Assembly: GCA_027943335.1 (NCBI GenBank)
Contig: BSBK01002928.1
Span: forward strand, 294,501-358,500
Length of the DNA stretch: 64,000 nucleotides
Source: Chamaecyparis obtusa
Lineage: Eukaryota > Streptophyta > Pinopsida > Cupressales > Cupressaceae
Direction: 5' to 3'
Below are positions 60,801 to 64,000 of this stretch, piece by piece; the first letter of the stretch is position 1; every line of letters starts with the position of its first letter. The position numbers and the translations under genes were made by a program. The notes beneath the pieces were generated by a model. The model had not been told where the DNA came from. It did no database searches and saw only the letters and a list, made by a program, of their open reading frames with translations.

Positions 60801-61234
60801 TACATCTGTGATTTTTGAACAACTAGGATTTATGTGTGTGTGTAGGGGGTGGATCAAGTCGAATTTATTATTTTGTGTTCTAATAACCCAGCATTTATAA
60901 TTGAGTGATAATGCCATAAGAAGAGCTGGGAGTAAGGTTGATATTGCTTTTGAAGATTTACTCAAGTTTGCAGGCTTTTCACTTAGTTTTCAATTATCTT
61001 ATTCTGTTAGATTGAATTTGTAGCTAACATTATTGCAGGGTAATTTCTCTTCTAGGTTACTCGCATTATTGCAGACACAAGATGCACCCAACAGTGGGGA
61101 CTTTGGCTGCAAAACAACTAATATAATATTTAATTCAAAACTGTTATTTCTAATTCAATATTTTTGAATGATTATTTCATTTATCTTAAATAATTTAAGG
61201 TTATAAAAATAATCATGATCTTTGGTCTTCACAG
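57900..61234. other. intron sequence without recognised genes
   Basis: AT-rich with short ORFs (58031-58429, 58519-58737, 59288-59581, 59754-60038) lacking domains. 59330-59530 is more GC-rich than its surroundings and free of stops in several frames, but no family is recognised. Confidence 0.5.
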
Positions 61235-61396
61235 ATAATTGCCAGAGCTAATGAGACAGGAGAAAGCCCATTAAGTTTAAGCGACCGATTTTGCAAGGAG
61301 TTTTGTATTGACATGGAGAAGCTTTATTGTCTTCCACCTTCTGTAGAACCTCGTGTAACTGAACACATAAGCGAGATCATAGAAATGATACAAAAG
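61235..61396 (+). CDS. cysteinyl-tRNA synthetase, exon 3
   Basis: 162 bp, 54 codons, phase 0 at both ends: acceptor CACAG|ATAATT, donor AAAAG|GTATGT. It encodes IIARANETGESPLSLSDRFC, then KEFCIDMEKLYCLPPSVEPR and VTEHISEIIEMIQK. This continues the family sequence directly after TDIDDK and includes the helix region that leads to the segment expected in the next exon. The KMSKS loop and anticodon-binding domain are encoded beyond the window. Confidence 0.95.
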
Positions 61397-62424
61397 GTAT
61401 GTGAAGCATCTGTTTTTTTGTTTGTTTGTTTTGTTATCAGTTCTATATGTTTCCATTACAGAGAATGCTAATTATTTGGCTATATTCCTGCTTGATAATA
61501 TGTGCTGAACAGAACTGTGATGGGAAATATTTATTGATTGTGTTGATTTTTAGAAGAGGGATAATATGTGCTAAGGATTTGACCTGAATCAATGCCATGA
61601 TCTTATTTAATTTATTTATGGAAGTTAAACAAAGCTATGGTGTCATAGTTTCTATTTGGACCAAGAAGAGCCTTCAGGAATTTTCGCACTAAATACTTCT
61701 TATCCTGGTTAATTGCATTCATGGAGGGCTTCAACTAAGGTCTTGATTTCAATTGATCTAAAGTCAAATTGTTGGAGGACTCAAATGGTTTGATCATTAA
61801 TGTCCTGAAATCTTTCAATCTGCAGAGATGTAGGCAATTTGGTTTCTTTATAAGAGTTTTTTGTATCACCTTCTGAATGCTTGCATATGGACATATAGGC
61901 AATACATCTTGTCTAAAATCTAATGGACCGGTTTCCTTATCCTTGAAATACATTATTAAATGTAACGAAGGGAAAACATTTGATGTACTTGCTTAGTCAC
62001 TAGGGGAGATGGCTGTGGTTAACCATTCTCCTACACTTCTTGGATTAGGAGATCATGTCCAATCATTATCAAACCTACTGTGAAGGATGAGATACTGACT
62101 ATCAATGCCATCTGGAAACTCTCTTGTATTAGAAGTCAAGTTTAGAATCTGTAGCTCCAGCACTTTTATAATCTGTAACTCCAGCAATTTTGCCTATATT
62201 GACATAAATTTTAACAAGGATCCAATCCTACATACCTGTTGGTTAAGTGCCTTAGGAAACAATGAAAAATAATAGATTTGATAATGTAATATTATGGTGA
62301 TGAGATTTCTATTATATGAATATCAAAATTTTTATACTTATATACACATTACATAAATAGTACAACGATATAAAATAATTTCCCACATTAAATTTATTAA
62401 AAAGGTGTTATAGGATTAACTTAG

Positions 62425-62600
62425 TTGTCAAAGGGGTTGTTGTCAGTTGGTTGGACCGCTTAATTATAATGTTGGAGACCAATGTTCAATTCTCTCCAAG
62501 GATATTATAGCACCATAGGGTGTGTTGGAGTGATATATCCACTCTAGTGTTAGTGCATGGTAGGCCTGTAGGTGATGGATGAAAGCAAGGAGTAATAAGT
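62425..62600 (+). mobile_element. possible tRNA-derived SINE
   Basis: A tRNA-like A box (TGTCAGTTGGTTGG, 62441-62454) is followed about 30 bp later by a B-box-like TGTTCAATTCT (62483-62493), then unrelated sequence and a purine-rich stretch from about 62575. Polymerase III promoters of this form are used by plant SINEs. No second copy or target duplication was identified. Confidence 0.35.
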
Positions 62601-63421
62601 AGGAGATTAAGGAGAAACCATTCAAGCTATAGGAGCAAAGGATGGAGAAAATGTAGATGCCTTATAGGAGGAGAAAGAAGGCAGGAGGATGATGAGTTGT
62701 TCAAGTCATAGCAGAAAAATCTTTTGGGGAAAAAATCAGCAAACCAAAAGTAAAAGATTTTTTTAAAAAATTGGAAATTGAATGGAAACAAGGGGAAAAA
62801 TCAAATTAAAAAAATGTAGAAAAAGAGATAAAAATCTTGTTAATGAAATTCAAAGGCATTTCAATAGCATAACGATGTAGAGCTCAAATAAATTTAAGAG
62901 TTTAGTCAATGAACAGTGGAATATGGATTTTTGTTGTTTATGTTCATAATGTTGATTGCATTGCATTGCACAATGCATATGTCATGGTGCATTAATAATA
63001 ACTAGATGCTGATATTTTGCAATTTTTAATTAATCTACTCTCTACAAAGTCAACCTATAAACTAATTACAAAGTTTCAAAAAACTAGGCATAGCCAATGA
63101 CTCTTGCTAATACAAAGAGAGCTACACTAGAGGGTCAGAGGTCATGATGATGAAGCTCTTGGGTTGGGGCCTCTCTTAAGCTGTACAACTACATTGATGG
63201 CAAAGTTGGCCTCCGTCAGGTTATCAAAATCCTTAGGATCGAGAAAGACATCATTATTTACAATCCGTTCATACTTTGGATCAGCCTTTTGAGGTCGATT
63301 GGCTGTTCCTCAACGAAACTTGATTTTGTCCATATAGAAATTAGTCTTGGTGATTAAAAGTGAAAAATTATAATTTTTAAATCATAATTACGATTGAAGT
63401 TATCTGAAAACTCTAACCTAA

Positions 63422-64000
63422 TGTCATGATCCCCGACTTTACATAAAGAAATCACGCAGAAGCAGCAACTCATTGGAGACATTCATATCAGCAATAACAG
63501 AGGTTTATTGCTTCTGCGTAACGGTGACCGTGATGTATTGTAATAACCTTATCAAAGGCCAAAGCCTAATGTATATCTGCAGATCTCAGTAACAGGACTA
63601 AGAAGTCATATATCTGCTGTTATATAATATTCTTCAATATTTTCAGTGCCGAACCTTGGGCAACACCCATGATTATATTTGATGTATTTTATATTCTTTT
63701 ATGCTGAGCAATAATATGTGTGGAGCGGTTGATAGTAATATGCAGAGTAGTTACCTAGCTTCATGGAAAGTATGGTATTAAGTATAAGAATAGGAAGGCA
63801 TCAAACTAATCAAGGAAAGCTATGAAGAAGGAAACCACTGCCATTGGTTATAAACAACTAATTAGTTATTGTTAACTTAAGAAGCATTAGCGTCTTGAGT
63901 CAAGAGATACAATTATTGTGAAAACACAACTCTTCATTGATTGAAGAGTCACAAACATCAATGGAAGGAGAATATATTAGGGAGATCATCAAATAAGAGG
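63422..64000 (+). repeat. possible LTR start
   Basis: TGTCATGATCCCCGAC resembles the TG-opening of many plant LTRs, and the sequence changes character here. No partner LTR, primer site or purine tract is visible before the window ends. Confidence 0.25.

Larger units (their letters stand above)
47836..61234 (+). other. intron 2 of the cysteinyl-tRNA synthetase gene (13.4 kb)
   Basis: Donor GTGCGT at 47836; acceptor CTTCACAG ending at 61234; phase 0. Contains an antisense hAT element with a TRIM inside, an antisense LINE fragment and several kb of unassigned AT-rich DNA. Confidence 0.9.
61397..64000 (+). other. start of intron 3 (incomplete)
   Basis: No further synthetase exon was found up to the window end. 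Contains a possible SINE near 62430-62600 and a possible LTR edge at 63422; otherwise no recognised features. Confidence 0.6.

Noticed and set aside
61397..64000. Search for exon 4 of the synthetase
   Set aside because: No segment encoding the expected continuation toward the KMSKS domain was found before the window end.

Overview
This window looks like nuclear DNA of a seed plant with a very large, transposon-rich genome. A conifer or other gymnosperm is the best guess, though that is inference. The only conserved host gene is a cysteinyl-tRNA synthetase of the organellar type on the + strand. Three coding exons are visible (31239-31636, 47772-47835, 61235-61396). They are separated by introns of about 16.1 kb and 13.4 kb, and the rest of the gene lies beyond the right edge. 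Splice sites and codon phase join exactly across both introns.

Left third (1-25783): a stack of nested transposons. A Ty3/Gypsy Tat-lineage element (+; decayed pol, 3' LTR ending near 6793) sits in the gag of an antisense Gypsy element, probably a chromovirus. The leader of that antisense element, between PBS and LTR, is split by a 17-kb CACTA DNA transposon at 7609-24590. The CACTA has 28-bp perfect terminal inverted repeats and an ACC target duplication. The antisense element's LTR (24594-25271) lies in turn inside the reverse transcriptase of a second Tat-like element. The CACTA carries several long foldbacks, 1.8-kb inverted repeats about 6.7 kb apart and many direct repeats. Between the inverted repeats is an antisense gene set: a SET-domain (histone-methyltransferase-like) reading frame followed by exons resembling a plant transposase accessory protein. 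No CACTA transposase was recognised.

25784-31238: AT-rich sequence with unassigned antisense ORFs, a microsatellite, the 3' end of an antisense LINE, and the presumed promoter and 5' UTR of the synthetase gene.

Intron 1 (31637-47771): a MITE-like element. Two solo LTRs of one family lie in opposite orientation; the first is split by a 3.7-kb non-autonomous LTR element with TSD ACCTC. A decayed antisense hAT transposase is split by a 4.1-kb Copia-type element with TSD GTTGG, which encodes only gag and carries an array of about eleven hairpin-forming repeats.

Intron 2 (47836-61234): a decayed antisense hAT transposase (BED, DUF659 and dimerisation regions) interrupted by a complete 353-bp TRIM element with TSD AGGGC, and an antisense LINE ORF1 fragment. 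Intron 3 begins at 61397, with a possible SINE and a possible LTR edge. No rRNA genes, CRISPR arrays or bacterial-type operons were seen. All similarity calls are motif recognition by eye; no database search was run.
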